Below, piece by piece: positions 56,588 to 64,000 of a stretch of DNA of 64,000 bases. The notes under the pieces are model-generated. The model was not told the origin of the DNA and ran no database searches. It saw only the letters and a program-made list of their open reading frames with translations. The DNA lies in contig NZ_PISE01000047.1 of assembly GCF_002835805.1 (NCBI RefSeq), positions 20,830-84,829 on the forward strand, read 5' to 3'. The stretch's first letter is position 1, and the number at the start of each line of letters is the position of its first letter. Made by a program: the position numbers and the translations under genes. This DNA is from Niallia nealsonii (GTDB taxonomy: Bacteria; Bacillota; Bacilli; Bacillales; Cytobacillaceae).

Positions 56588-56687
56588 CCATTCGTCTTCT
56601 GTTCGCTTACATTTTTTTTAAAAATACAAATTTCACCCATTAATTCCCTGCTTTTGAATCATTCCCTGCTTTTTTCTATTTTTCCAC

Positions 56688-56744
56688 AAAAAAACTGACT
56701 AGTAATGATCGTTTTAAAAACGAGTTCCTAGTCAGTTTCTTTTT
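56688..56744 (-). terminator. Terminator of gtaB
   Basis: AAAACTGACTAG (to 56702) pairs with CTAGTCAGTTT (from 56728), with a T-run on the minus strand. Confidence 0.85.
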
Positions 56745-56749
56745 ATATA

Positions 56750-57640
56750 TTATTTTTCTAAAACTTCTTCCTGCAATTTGTCTGCCAGACCTACAAGGTA
56801 TTGTTTTAGCGGCTCTTTAATATCTTCGCGTTTTAATGCTAATTCAATTGTTGTTTGAATAAATCCTAATTGCTCTCCAACATCATAGCGATTTCCTTCA
56901 AACTGATAAGCAAAAACTCTCTGAATTTGATTTAGCTTTTCAATCGCATCTGTAAGTTGTATTTCACCACCGGCTCCTACTTCCTGTTCCTCTAAGAAAC
57001 GGAATATTTCTGGAGTGAAAATATATCGTCCAATAATTGCTAAATTAGAAGGCGCTGTCCCTTGTTTAGGTTTCTCCACAAATTTCTTTACTTGGTATCT
57101 TCTACCTGTCCCTTCAATCGGATCCACAATGCCATATCGATGCGTTTCAGAATCTGGAACTTCTTGTACGCCAATAACAGAGGAAAGTGTTTGATCATAT
57201 TCTGCCATTAATTGACCTAAACAAGGATTTTCGCTATCTACAATATCATCACCCAATAATACGGCAAAAGGCTCATTTCCAATAAAGTTTCTAGCACACC
57301 AAACAGCATGACCAAGACCTTTTGGTTCTTTTTGACGAATATAATGTATTTCTACATTAGAAGATTCTTTCACTTTCTCTAGCAAATCAAACTTCTCTTT
57401 TGCTACTAAGTTTTCTTCTAATTCCCAGGCATTATCAAAATGATCTTCAATCGCTCTTTTTCCCTTACCTGTTACAATAATTATATCTTCAATCCCAGAA
57501 GCTATAGCTTCTTCCACAATATATTGAATGGTCGGCTTATCGACAATCGGTAACATCTCTTTTGGCATCGCTTTCGTAGCTGGTAAGAATCTTGTCCCAA
57601 GTCCAGCTGCTGGAATAATTGCTTTTCTTACTTTACCCAT
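56750..57640 (-). CDS. gtaB: UTP-glucose-1-phosphate uridylyltransferase
   Basis: A 296-residue enzyme making UDP-glucose for WTA glucosylation, glycolipid anchors and exopolysaccharide. Motifs: [67 protein letters not shown] precedes the ATG. It is divergent from tagD across a 437-bp spacer, within the envelope cluster. Confidence 0.95.
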   Translation of the reverse strand: MGKVRKAIIPAAGLGTRFLPATKAMPKEMLPIVDKPTIQYIVEEAIASGIEDIIIVTGKGKRAIEDHFDNAWELEENLVAKEKFDLLEKVKESSNVEIHYIRQKEPKGLGHAVWCARNFIGNEPFAVLLGDDIVDSENPCLGQLMAEYDQTLSSVIGVQEVPDSETHRYGIVDPIEGTGRRYQVKKFVEKPKQGTAPSNLAIIGRYIFTPEIFRFLEEQEVGAGGEIQLTDAIEKLNQIQRVFAYQFEGNRYDVGEQLGFIQTTIELALKREDIKEPLKQYLVGLADKLQEEVLEK

Positions 57641-58062
57641 TTATTTAAATTCCTCCAGATCAGCACTTTTTAGTATATATTGTATTACTTATCTAAATTT
57701 ATGTCTACTGAATTTAAGAACGCTATAAGTTGAGAGCATTAGTAATTATACTCCACTTAAACCGGGGCAAATTCCTGATATAGGTTACTCAAGGATAAAA
57801 TTACACTAAACTACACAACCTATATTATCCAAAATATTTAAAAACATTCAATGTTTCCCTCATTACGCTTAACAACTATTTTATACAAATGAATATGATA
57901 AACTTAAACATTCGGGATGCTAAAAACTTTATTAACGTCCTATGCGATCTTATCATTAACTACCTTGTCTTTTGATATTAAAAAGCTTAGAATTATTTTA
58001 TTATATACTTCTTACTTCAATATTAAGCTCATCATAAGAAAAATTGAAATAAAGTGCAATTA
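57641..58062. other. Divergent promoter region gtaB / tagD
   Basis: About 420 bp, AT-rich, with no ORF or strong structure recognised. It must hold promoters in both directions. Confidence 0.35.
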
Positions 58063-58077
58063 TTCAGGAGGAAATAC

Positions 58078-58476
58078 ATGAAGAAAGTTATCACATATGG
58101 AACCTTTGACTTGCTGCATTGGGGGCATATTAGTATTTTAAAAAGAGCAAGGGAACTAGGAGATCATCTTACAGTAGCATTATCAACTGATCAATTTAAT
58201 TCCATAAAATGCAAAGAATCTTATCATAATTATGAAAATAGAAAGTTTATTTTGGAATCTATTCGATATGTAGACCATGTAATACCTGAAGATTCTTGGG
58301 ATCAAAAAATAAAAGATGTCAAAAATCATAATATTGATGTTTTTGTAATGGGAGATGATTGGAAAGGACAATTTGACTTTTTAAAAGATTATTGTGAAGT
58401 AATTTATTTGCCGAGAACTGTGGGGATATCTACTTCCAAAATAAAAGAAGACTTATTGAATTTACAAAATGGTTAG
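58078..58476 (+). CDS. tagD: Glycerol-3-phosphate cytidylyltransferase
   Basis: A 132-residue enzyme making CDP-glycerol, the building block used by the TagB/TagF enzymes. It shows YGTFDLLHWGHI (the HxGH nucleotide motif, His14 and His17) and the second signature GISTSKIKEDLL. The ATG at 58078 lies behind AGGAGGAA; a start at 58054 lacks a ribosome site. It overlaps the next gene by 8 bp. Confidence 0.95.
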   Translation: MKKVITYGTFDLLHWGHISILKRARELGDHLTVALSTDQFNSIKCKESYHNYENRKFILESIRYVDHVIPEDSWDQKIKDVKNHNIDVFVMGDDWKGQFDFLKDYCEVIYLPRTVGISTSKIKEDLLNLQNG

Positions 58477-59656
58477 AGAGGTATTTATTTCCATTTATCT
58501 TTGCATCTTTTCGTTTTTATTTAACCTTTCTAAATTGTTTCCGATAAACAAAAATAAAATAGTTTTTTGTACATCTTTTACAGAGAATCATTATTTTATT
58601 TACAAAGAACTAAACAAACAAAAACTTGGTTGTGATGTTGTTTTTTTAGCAAATAATTCGACTTGCTACTCATTTTTTTCAACTAATGCTTCATCTAACA
58701 GTAAAGTATTATATTTTTCGCCTAAAAAGGTCGTCTCCTTTATTCAATCCATTTATCATTTGGCTACAGCAAAAGTTGTCTTGGTTGATAATTATTATGG
58801 GTTTCTAGCAAGTATTAACTTTAAGAAAAAAGTAAACTGCATCCAAGTTTGGCATGCTAATGGAGCCATTAAACGTTTTGGTCTTCAAGATCCTTCTATT
58901 AAAGATAGGAGTAAGCGAGCTATTAAACGTTTTTATAAAGTTTATCAAAAATTTGACTATATACTTGTTGGTTCAAAAAAAATGGAAGATATATTTATTA
59001 AAGCCTTTAATGTCTCAACAAAAAATATAAAAAGAACCGGTATACCTAGAACCGACATATTCTTACAAGAAGAATTAAAAGTTTCTCTTAAAAAAAACCT
59101 TTATGCTAGTTATCCCATCCTTAAAAATAAAAAAGTAATTTTATATGCGCCGACTTTTAGGGACAGCGATGATAAAAGTAACCAGTTTCCAATAGACTTG
59201 GAATTACTTAAAGACAGATTAGGAGAAAAGTATGTTTTTGTTTTAAAACTACATCCTTCTGTAAAAACAGATAACATTTCTATTATGAAAAAAAATAATC
59301 CATTCATATTAGATTTATCTAGCTATTCAAATATGAATGATTTATTATTTATTGCAGATTTTCTTATAACAGATTATTCTTCTATTCCCTTTGAATTTTC
59401 TTTTATGCAAAAACCAATGCTATTTTATCCATATGACTTAAAAGATTATGAACAATCTAGAGGATTCTGGCAATCTTATGAGAGCTTAGTGCCAGGACCA
59501 ATTGCATTTTCAACTCATGATATTATTAATATAATTAATCAAAACCAATTTGATTTACAGTTAATTGGAAAATTCCACAAAGATTGGAATACCTACTCTC
59601 GAGGGGATTCTAGCAAAAATGTCATAAACTTAATAAAAGAATGCATGAACTATTAA
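58469..59656 (+). CDS. tagB: CDP-glycerol glycerophosphotransferase, TagB-like
   Basis: A 395-residue peripheral membrane enzyme. An amphipathic or membrane N-terminus (about 1-25) is followed by the transferase domain with CIQVWHANGAIKRFGLQDPS, RTGIPRTDIFL, VILYAPTFRD, LKLHPSVK and FLITDYSSIPFEFSFMQKP. TagB-type enzymes add the first glycerol phosphate to the lipid-linked disaccharide. It is coupled to tagD by an 8-bp overlap. A primase role is inferred from length and partner; some relatives have other polymer substrates. Confidence 0.85.
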   Translation: MVREVFISIYLCIFSFLFNLSKLFPINKNKIVFCTSFTENHYFIYKELNKQKLGCDVVFLANNSTCYSFFSTNASSNSKVLYFSPKKVVSFIQSIYHLATAKVVLVDNYYGFLASINFKKKVNCIQVWHANGAIKRFGLQDPSIKDRSKRAIKRFYKVYQKFDYILVGSKKMEDIFIKAFNVSTKNIKRTGIPRTDIFLQEELKVSLKKNLYASYPILKNKKVILYAPTFRDSDDKSNQFPIDLELLKDRLGEKYVFVLKLHPSVKTDNISIMKKNNPFILDLSSYSNMNDLLFIADFLITDYSSIPFEFSFMQKPMLFYPYDLKDYEQSRGFWQSYESLVPGPIAFSTHDIINIINQNQFDLQLIGKFHKDWNTYSRGDSSKNVINLIKECMNY

Positions 59657-59714
59657 TATTTAATACCAGAATAAACAATTGATTTCAATAGAGCTATCTT
59701 TTATTTTAGCATAC

Positions 59715-59779
59715 AAAAAATCGTCTTTTCTTCAAAATGGAAGCCTCTAAGTCACCATTTAAGAAAAGACGATTTTTTT
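59715..59779 (+). terminator. Terminator of tagD-tagB
   Basis: An 18-bp outer stem AAAAAATCGTCTTTTCTT (59715-59732) with AAGAAAAGACGATTTTTT (59761-59778), plus an inner AAATGG / CCATTT stem. Confidence 0.9.
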
Positions 59780-60284
59780 ATTGGTAATCTAACTATTACT
59801 GCTTAATAGAGGATTCTTCACGCAGACTGATCCCCATTATGTCGATTTTATAAGTTGAATATATATACTGTTAAAATGGTGTGGACCGGCGTTTACTGGA
59901 TGGTCAACACTTCCAATATAATTATAGCTAGTTATATCCCGTTTAGAATTAACTCTTATTATTATAATCACAAATTATGCTGCAGTATACTATTTTCAAA
60001 CATTAGAACACAAACGAATATTAAGCAGAACGTGAATCCAACCGCTAGAAAAAGAAGAAACACTTTTTCTAGTTGAAAGTGTACCTTTTTACACGGAGAG
60101 GCATACATGATAGCCTTATTTAATTAGAACTAATCCTTTGTATGGCTTCAATACATGTCAAATGCCATCAGTTTTTTATCTAAATTTCAATAGCAAGCGT
60201 CACTGAAATGAGCAGACTGTGTCATCCAGCTAAACATTCATAGTAAAATAGTAAACATTTTATTTCTATCTATATAAGTTTGCT
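59780..60284. other. Intergenic region with no supported gene
   Basis: About 500 bp between the tagB terminator and the IS630 fragment. A 73-codon plus-strand frame (59855-60076) has no ribosome site or family features. Part of this DNA may be eroded insertion-sequence material. Confidence 0.35.
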
Positions 60285-60494
60285 TTAATTTTCTGACATA
60301 GCCATAGAACCCAACAAGCGTAGTACTTTTTTCGAGAATTTTTCTATGTGTTCCAAAAAAGAAAGGACAGAACGGAGAATATCGGCATGTGTTGCATGAA
60401 ATTGATTAGAAATCACGCTCTTTTTAAGCCATCCCCAAATCCGTTCTACTCCGTTTAAGTTTGGGGAGCAGGGCAGCAAAAATAAAAGAACAAG
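60285..60494 (-). mobile_element. IS630-family transposase, C-terminal fragment
   Basis: About 69 residues starting LVLLFLLPCSPNLNGVERIW and GWLKKSV, the third catalytic block of IS630 transposases (SPNLNxxE). Only the end of the transposase remains; the upstream two-thirds and the left end are missing. It is fused in frame to a membrane-protein remnant, so the junction probably reflects a deletion. Confidence 0.75.
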
Positions 60495-60798
60495 GCGCCA
60501 CTTCCGAGTGGATGTTACATAATTCAAATAAATGACTGCAAGAAAAGATGGAATAAAGCTATACTTGATGAACTCTCCTAGTCCTGCTTTGCTGCCATCA
60601 ACTAAATCACAATAATCAGCAAAAATCGTGTCTGCTATCCATGTACAGACCAATAACCCCTATTGTTATATAAATTTCCCGCCAGCCAAATGCTCTTTTT
60701 GGCATAAAAATTATATAGAATAGCAAAGCACAAGCCATAATCAATGGCAGCCAAATGCCTTTTGCGCCTATATCCATATTTTTGATGATATCACTCAT
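60495..60798 (-). pseudogene. Membrane protein remnant, frameshifted and cut by IS630 fragment
   Basis: The first reading frame (from 60798, MSDIIKNMDIGAKGIWLPLI) encodes two helices up to ITIGVIGL. A one-base shift near 60650 moves the sequence to the second frame, which continues CTWIADTIFADYCDLVDGSK, further helices and TSTRKWR before the IS630 sequence. I do not recognise the family with certainty; its length and hydrophobicity recall CBO0543-type small membrane proteins. Confidence 0.5.
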
Positions 60799-60912
60799 TT
60801 TTATCATCTGCAAAATGATTATTTATGGATAGTATGGGCAAAATCAATGGTTTATTCGGCAGTTGGCGCTTCATTTTGCAATATTTTCCTCGCAGATTTT
60901 TATCATATATGA

Positions 60913-61692
60913 TTATTGTAAAACTTCATATGCCTTTTGAAAAATAGCATTTGCAATCTCTTTATGCCCCTTATCATTTGGATGCCAATCATCGCTTACT
61001 CCCAGATAGGTTTGTATACCTTTTGTCCCTCTTGTGTCTGTGCGATTTTGCCAAACAGATTCAATATTAACAACAGGGAGATTTTTCTCTTGGCCTACTT
61101 CTTCAATAATTGCATCGTATGCCAACGAATTTTCTCTTGCCCAAGTTGTCACTAAAATAATCTTCGGTTTGTTGGATAGATGATCATTTAAATAATCAAT
61201 TACATACGTTAATCTTTTTTTAAAATCTTCCGGGTTGGAATAGGCATTTTTCTTTTTTTGCTTTAAATCATTTGTTCCGAACTCCATTGTAATGAAATCA
61301 GGCTGTTCTGATACAATCTTATCCAGATTAGGGATAGCCGTATCTTTAAGACCTGTTCCTCTTTTGACTGCACCAGATTTCAATTGAACATCATAACCTA
61401 ATTTTTCTTCTATTAATTGCGAGAGCACTTCCACGTACCTTTTATTATGTTCTGATGCATAATATCCCTCTGCTAAGCTGTCCCCCATTGGAGAATAGTT
61501 TAATTCCTCTCCTTTATGAGAATAATAAATCCTTTTTTCCTTTTCTTCTTCTGTGAGTTTCTTCTCCTCTAATCCATTCGCTTTTTCACTTATATTTGCA
61601 TTTACTGCAGGTTTTTTTGAATGCTGCAGATAAAGGAGCACGCCTATTATCAGCAGAAATGCTAAAGCGATCAGCATTAATCTTTTCTTCAT
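60913..61692 (-). CDS. SGNH/GDSL-type hydrolase, membrane anchored
   Basis: A 259-residue protein with an N-terminal TM helix or signal (about 3-22), a charged linker and an SGNH esterase domain. Catalytic Ser72 is in SPMGDSLAEGYY, block III is EFGTNDL, and the Asp/His pair is in DDWHPNDKGH. Such enzymes remove or transfer acyl groups on wall or secreted polysaccharides. The ATG at 61690-61692 lies behind GGGAGG. The neighbouring acetyltransferase suggests a shared polymer substrate. Confidence 0.85.
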   Translation of the reverse strand: MKKRLMLIALAFLLIIGVLLYLQHSKKPAVNANISEKANGLEEKKLTEEEKEKRIYYSHKGEELNYSPMGDSLAEGYYASEHNKRYVEVLSQLIEEKLGYDVQLKSGAVKRGTGLKDTAIPNLDKIVSEQPDFITMEFGTNDLKQKKKNAYSNPEDFKKRLTYVIDYLNDHLSNKPKIILVTTWARENSLAYDAIIEEVGQEKNLPVVNIESVWQNRTDTRGTKGIQTYLGVSDDWHPNDKGHKEIANAIFQKAYEVLQ

Positions 61693-61714
61693 TGTTCTGT
61701 GCCTCCCAAAAAGA

Positions 61715-61744
61715 ATAAAAAGCGCCACAAAAATGTGCCGCTTC
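61715..61744 (-). terminator. Terminator of the hexapeptide acetyltransferase gene
   Basis: AAGCG-CACA pairs with TGTG-CGCTT around a T-rich loop, then a T-run on the minus strand. Confidence 0.8.
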
Positions 61745-61798
61745 TCTTATATTATCTATTACTCTCCCTTTTTTCTTCCGGCAAAACCTTAAAAAGCA

Positions 61799-62404
61799 TT
61801 ATGATTCGCTCATCGATTCTTGTCTTCTTTCCTTTACTATATCATAACCACGTCTTGATTGTGATTTTGTATTTGTTTTAATGATTTTAGCTGGCACACC
61901 TACTACCGTTACATTATCAGGTAAATCTTTTGTTACAACTGAATTGGCTCCGATAGAAACATTATTTCCAATTTTTACATTCCCAAATATTTTTGCACCT
62001 GGACCAATATAAACATTATTCCCGATTTTCGGTGCGACTCCTTTATGTGCCCCAATATTAACTCCAGAATGAATCTCGCAGTTTTTTCCAATTCTTGCTT
62101 TTTTATTTACTGTAACTGAGCCATAATGAGGAATTTTTAATCCTGGTCCAAATGATTGAGGATGGATAGAAAATCCTAATTTAGAACCAACTTGTTTCAG
62201 CTTGCGCAGACTCCAATTATATCTTTTGGAAGCAAAAGCACTCTTCTTTCCTTGCGACTTTAAATACTCAGATTTTCTTAATAGCCTTTGATAGTAAAGT
62301 TCTGGGAGCATTACTTTATACTCTCGCTTCCACTTATCTACTTTCCATGACTCAAGGTCAGATTCTAAATAGATATAGTAATCCTCTTTTGTCTTTATTG
62401 CCAA
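61799..62404 (-). CDS. Serine-acetyltransferase-like hexapeptide O-acetyltransferase
   Basis: A 201-residue protein. The C-terminal left-handed beta-helix (about 85-170: IGKNCEIHSGVNIGAHKGVA, IGNNVYIGPGAKIFGNVKIG) uses acetyl-CoA. The N-terminal helical part resembles enzymes of exopolysaccharide clusters more than CysE. The TTG at 62402-62404 lies 8 nt after GGGGTG; an upstream TTG at 62428 has no ribosome site. It probably acetylates a sugar of a surface polymer. Confidence 0.82.
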   Translation of the reverse strand: MAIKTKEDYYIYLESDLESWKVDKWKREYKVMLPELYYQRLLRKSEYLKSQGKKSAFASKRYNWSLRKLKQVGSKLGFSIHPQSFGPGLKIPHYGSVTVNKKARIGKNCEIHSGVNIGAHKGVAPKIGNNVYIGPGAKIFGNVKIGNNVSIGANSVVTKDLPDNVTVVGVPAKIIKTNTKSQSRRGYDIVKERRQESMSES

Positions 62405-62813
62405 CTTGTTTGCACCCCAATACACCAAATATTATTAGTTATATAAATAAAAGAACTTTCTTTCATTAGAGTCCAACAAAATGTATCAAATAGTCTTCCT
62501 CTAAATAAAAAGAAACCTATTTGGATTATAAAAGCAAACCACGCATATTACAACAATTATTGCCAATTCATATAAGCTTCTATTATATAAATTCTAAATA
62601 ATTCTTCGACATGACGAAAAACGCGATACATGGAATGACTAGTAATTTTGAAAATGGGTGAGTCCTTTAACCATGTCGAGAAATTAAGTAACACATATAT
62701 AGATATAATACAAATTACTCTTAAAAAGGCCGTAACTTTAATATATACTTTTTATTTAAGTGTTTCATCCGAAAGTTCTTAATTATACTTCATACTAAAA
62801 GGAATGAATAGAA
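62405..62813. other. Divergent intergenic region
   Basis: About 410 bp of AT-rich DNA between divergent genes. A TTCGACA (62604) and a TGTCGA (62673) are present, but no gene or strong structure was seen. Confidence 0.35.
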
Positions 62814-63980
62814 TTGACCAAATTTAAACTCTTGATTTTATTACTACTAACTATCAGCTTACTACTCTTAATAATAGTTTATCCTAATACCAATACTTCT
62901 AAGCCTGCTGCAATAAAAAAAATAAAACCCTTTGATGCTAAAGTACTAGGTCTTTTAGATAAAGATTACGAAATGATAGAAGTAACCTTCTCTGATGATG
63001 TGGCTCCGACAACAACTATCCAAAATGCCCTAAATAAAGCTAAAAATTCAAAAGAGCCAATTAAAGTTATAGTACCTTCAGGAAAATATAAACTAACGAA
63101 AAGCTTACATATTTATAGCAACACTTGGCTTCATTTTTCTGACAACACATTATTAACCAAAACTAAAAATCATCACGAGATTATGCTAATTAATGGAGAT
63201 TTCCATACCTCCTATCAAAAATATAATGGGAATTCCAATATTATTGTAGATGGCGGAATTTGGGATGCAGAAGGAGCTGATCCATCAGTCTGGACACCTT
63301 CCGTTTTTGGATTTGCCCATGGTAAAAACATTTTAATTCAAAACGTTGTCTTAAAAAACATTTCTGGTGGACATGCTATCGATTGTGCAGGCAATAAAAA
63401 TATTATTATACAAGACAGCAAATTCTTAGGCTTTAACATTTCGGAGAAAAATAACTATGTAGAAGCAATACAAATTGACGGGATGATTTCACCTAAAGCC
63501 TTCAGAAGATTTGGAGACGTAGACTCTACTGTCACTAAAAATATTTTAATTCAAAACAACTATTTCGGTAACTCCCATGTAAAAACCATGAAACCATGGG
63601 GAGTAGGGATTGGCAGTCACTCAGCTTTGTATAATCATCCTCATTCTACTATTAAAATAATCAACAATACTTTTGAAGGACTTTCTCTTGCTGCTATTAA
63701 GGCATATAACTGGAGCAATGTCGTAATTAAAGGCAATAAAATGATTAATTGTTATGTCGGGATACAGATAGAGGGTAATGGTGTTTATTATCTTGAAACT
63801 GGAAATAAAGACTCTGGAGAATTATCTATCGACAACTTTAATATAACTTCTAATAAATTTTATAATATAGAGAACTCTTCTATTTTAATAACTAAAAGCA
63901 AAGATCCCCTAGAACAGATTATTATGAAAAATAATCTTTATCAAAATTCAACAACACAACTTACTATCTTAGGCAATTAA
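62814..63980 (+). CDS. Secreted right-handed beta-helix (pectate-lyase-like) protein
   Basis: A 388-residue protein with an N-terminal signal or anchor helix (residues 3-23) and a parallel beta-helix. Short repeats with NI(L/I)IQ(N/D) turns recur (KNILIQNVVLKN, KNIIIQDSKFLG, KNILIQNNYFGN, VVIKGNKMINC). The N-terminal part (TIQNALNKAK, VPSGKYKL) is the pectate lyase superfamily cap. It may cleave or epimerise an exopolysaccharide; catalytic residues cannot be assigned. The start is TTG behind AAAAGGA. Confidence 0.75.
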   Translation: MTKFKLLILLLLTISLLLLIIVYPNTNTSKPAAIKKIKPFDAKVLGLLDKDYEMIEVTFSDDVAPTTTIQNALNKAKNSKEPIKVIVPSGKYKLTKSLHIYSNTWLHFSDNTLLTKTKNHHEIMLINGDFHTSYQKYNGNSNIIVDGGIWDAEGADPSVWTPSVFGFAHGKNILIQNVVLKNISGGHAIDCAGNKNIIIQDSKFLGFNISEKNNYVEAIQIDGMISPKAFRRFGDVDSTVTKNILIQNNYFGNSHVKTMKPWGVGIGSHSALYNHPHSTIKIINNTFEGLSLAAIKAYNWSNVVIKGNKMINCYVGIQIEGNGVYYLETGNKDSGELSIDNFNITSNKFYNIENSSILITKSKDPLEQIIMKNNLYQNSTTQLTILGN

Positions 63981-64000
63981 AGAAAGAAGAGAATCTTCCT

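Noticed and set aside
59855..60076. 73-codon plus-strand frame after the tagB terminator
   Set aside because: No ribosome site and no recognisable protein features.
15405..62680. Scattered single TGTCGAA/TTCGACA heptamers upstream of several genes
   Set aside because: A 7-mer is expected several times by chance in 64 kb on two strands; only the symmetric pair at 56550-56587 was kept.
1..64000. CRISPR arrays, tRNA and rRNA genes
   Set aside because: No regularly spaced identical repeats of CRISPR type and no cloverleaf or rRNA-like sequence were seen. The only tandem array (9768-9870) has contiguous units without spacers.

Overview
The window is about 64 kb of low-GC DNA from a motile Firmicute of the family Bacillaceae. 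From ctpB to tagO the gene order closely follows the Bacillus subtilis chromosome: ctpB, (M23 hydrolase), ftsX-ftsE, cccB, yvjA, prfB, secA, hpf, fliT-fliS-fliD-flaG, hag, csrA-fliW-yviE-flgL-flgK-flgN-flgM-yvyF, comFC-comFA, degV, degU-degS, yvyE, an LCP gene, tagO. The frequent TTG/GTG starts with strong AGGAGG sites fit this. I read it as a Bacillus/Niallia-like organism; the genus cannot be fixed from sequence alone.

Layout. 1-1.4 kb: a truncated MFS exporter divergent from an HxlR-type regulator. 1.7-7.7 kb: a leftward galactitol-type PTS operon (PRD regulator, IIA, two IIB, IIC, zinc dehydrogenase) behind a perfect cre match. 8.1-24.5 kb: cell-envelope and housekeeping genes, with a zinc/cadmium P-type ATPase and CzrA-like repressor inserted between ctpB and the M23 hydrolase. 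24.9-37.4 kb: the late flagellar operons, with an orphan glgC inserted and flaG degraded. 37.4-46.5 kb: competence (comFC, comFA), an interrupted NERD gene, degV, an Sda-like gene, degU/degS, yvyE and an LCP ligase. 46.6-64 kb: wall teichoic acid (WTA) genes (tagO, tagGH, tagF-like, tagD, tagB-like), a PA14-repeat glucosaminidase, gtaB, an SGNH hydrolase, a hexapeptide acetyltransferase and a beta-helix protein, plus transposase debris. No tagA or mnaA is present in the window.

The most striking object is behind flagellin. After the hag stop codon lies a recognisable group I intron core (P, Q, R and S elements and a P9 GNRA hairpin). It is followed by a second, in-frame flagellin C-terminal tail. 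If the intron is removed from a GCT|CAA junction inside hag, the spliced and unspliced messages encode flagellins of identical length whose last 14 residues differ at two positions. The two tails share 12 of 14 residues but differ at many synonymous sites.

The region also holds two dispersed intergenic repeat families. R1 is a MITE-like element of about 210-300 bp with GGCTGTTTTC ends; four copies have perfect 8-bp target duplications. R2 is a palindromic repeat of about 110-245 bp. An IS200/IS605 right-end remnant, an IS630 fragment, two in-frame nonsense codons (flaG, NERD gene) and flaG frameshifts complete a picture of ongoing small-scale decay. The nonsense codons and frameshifts should be checked against sequencing error.
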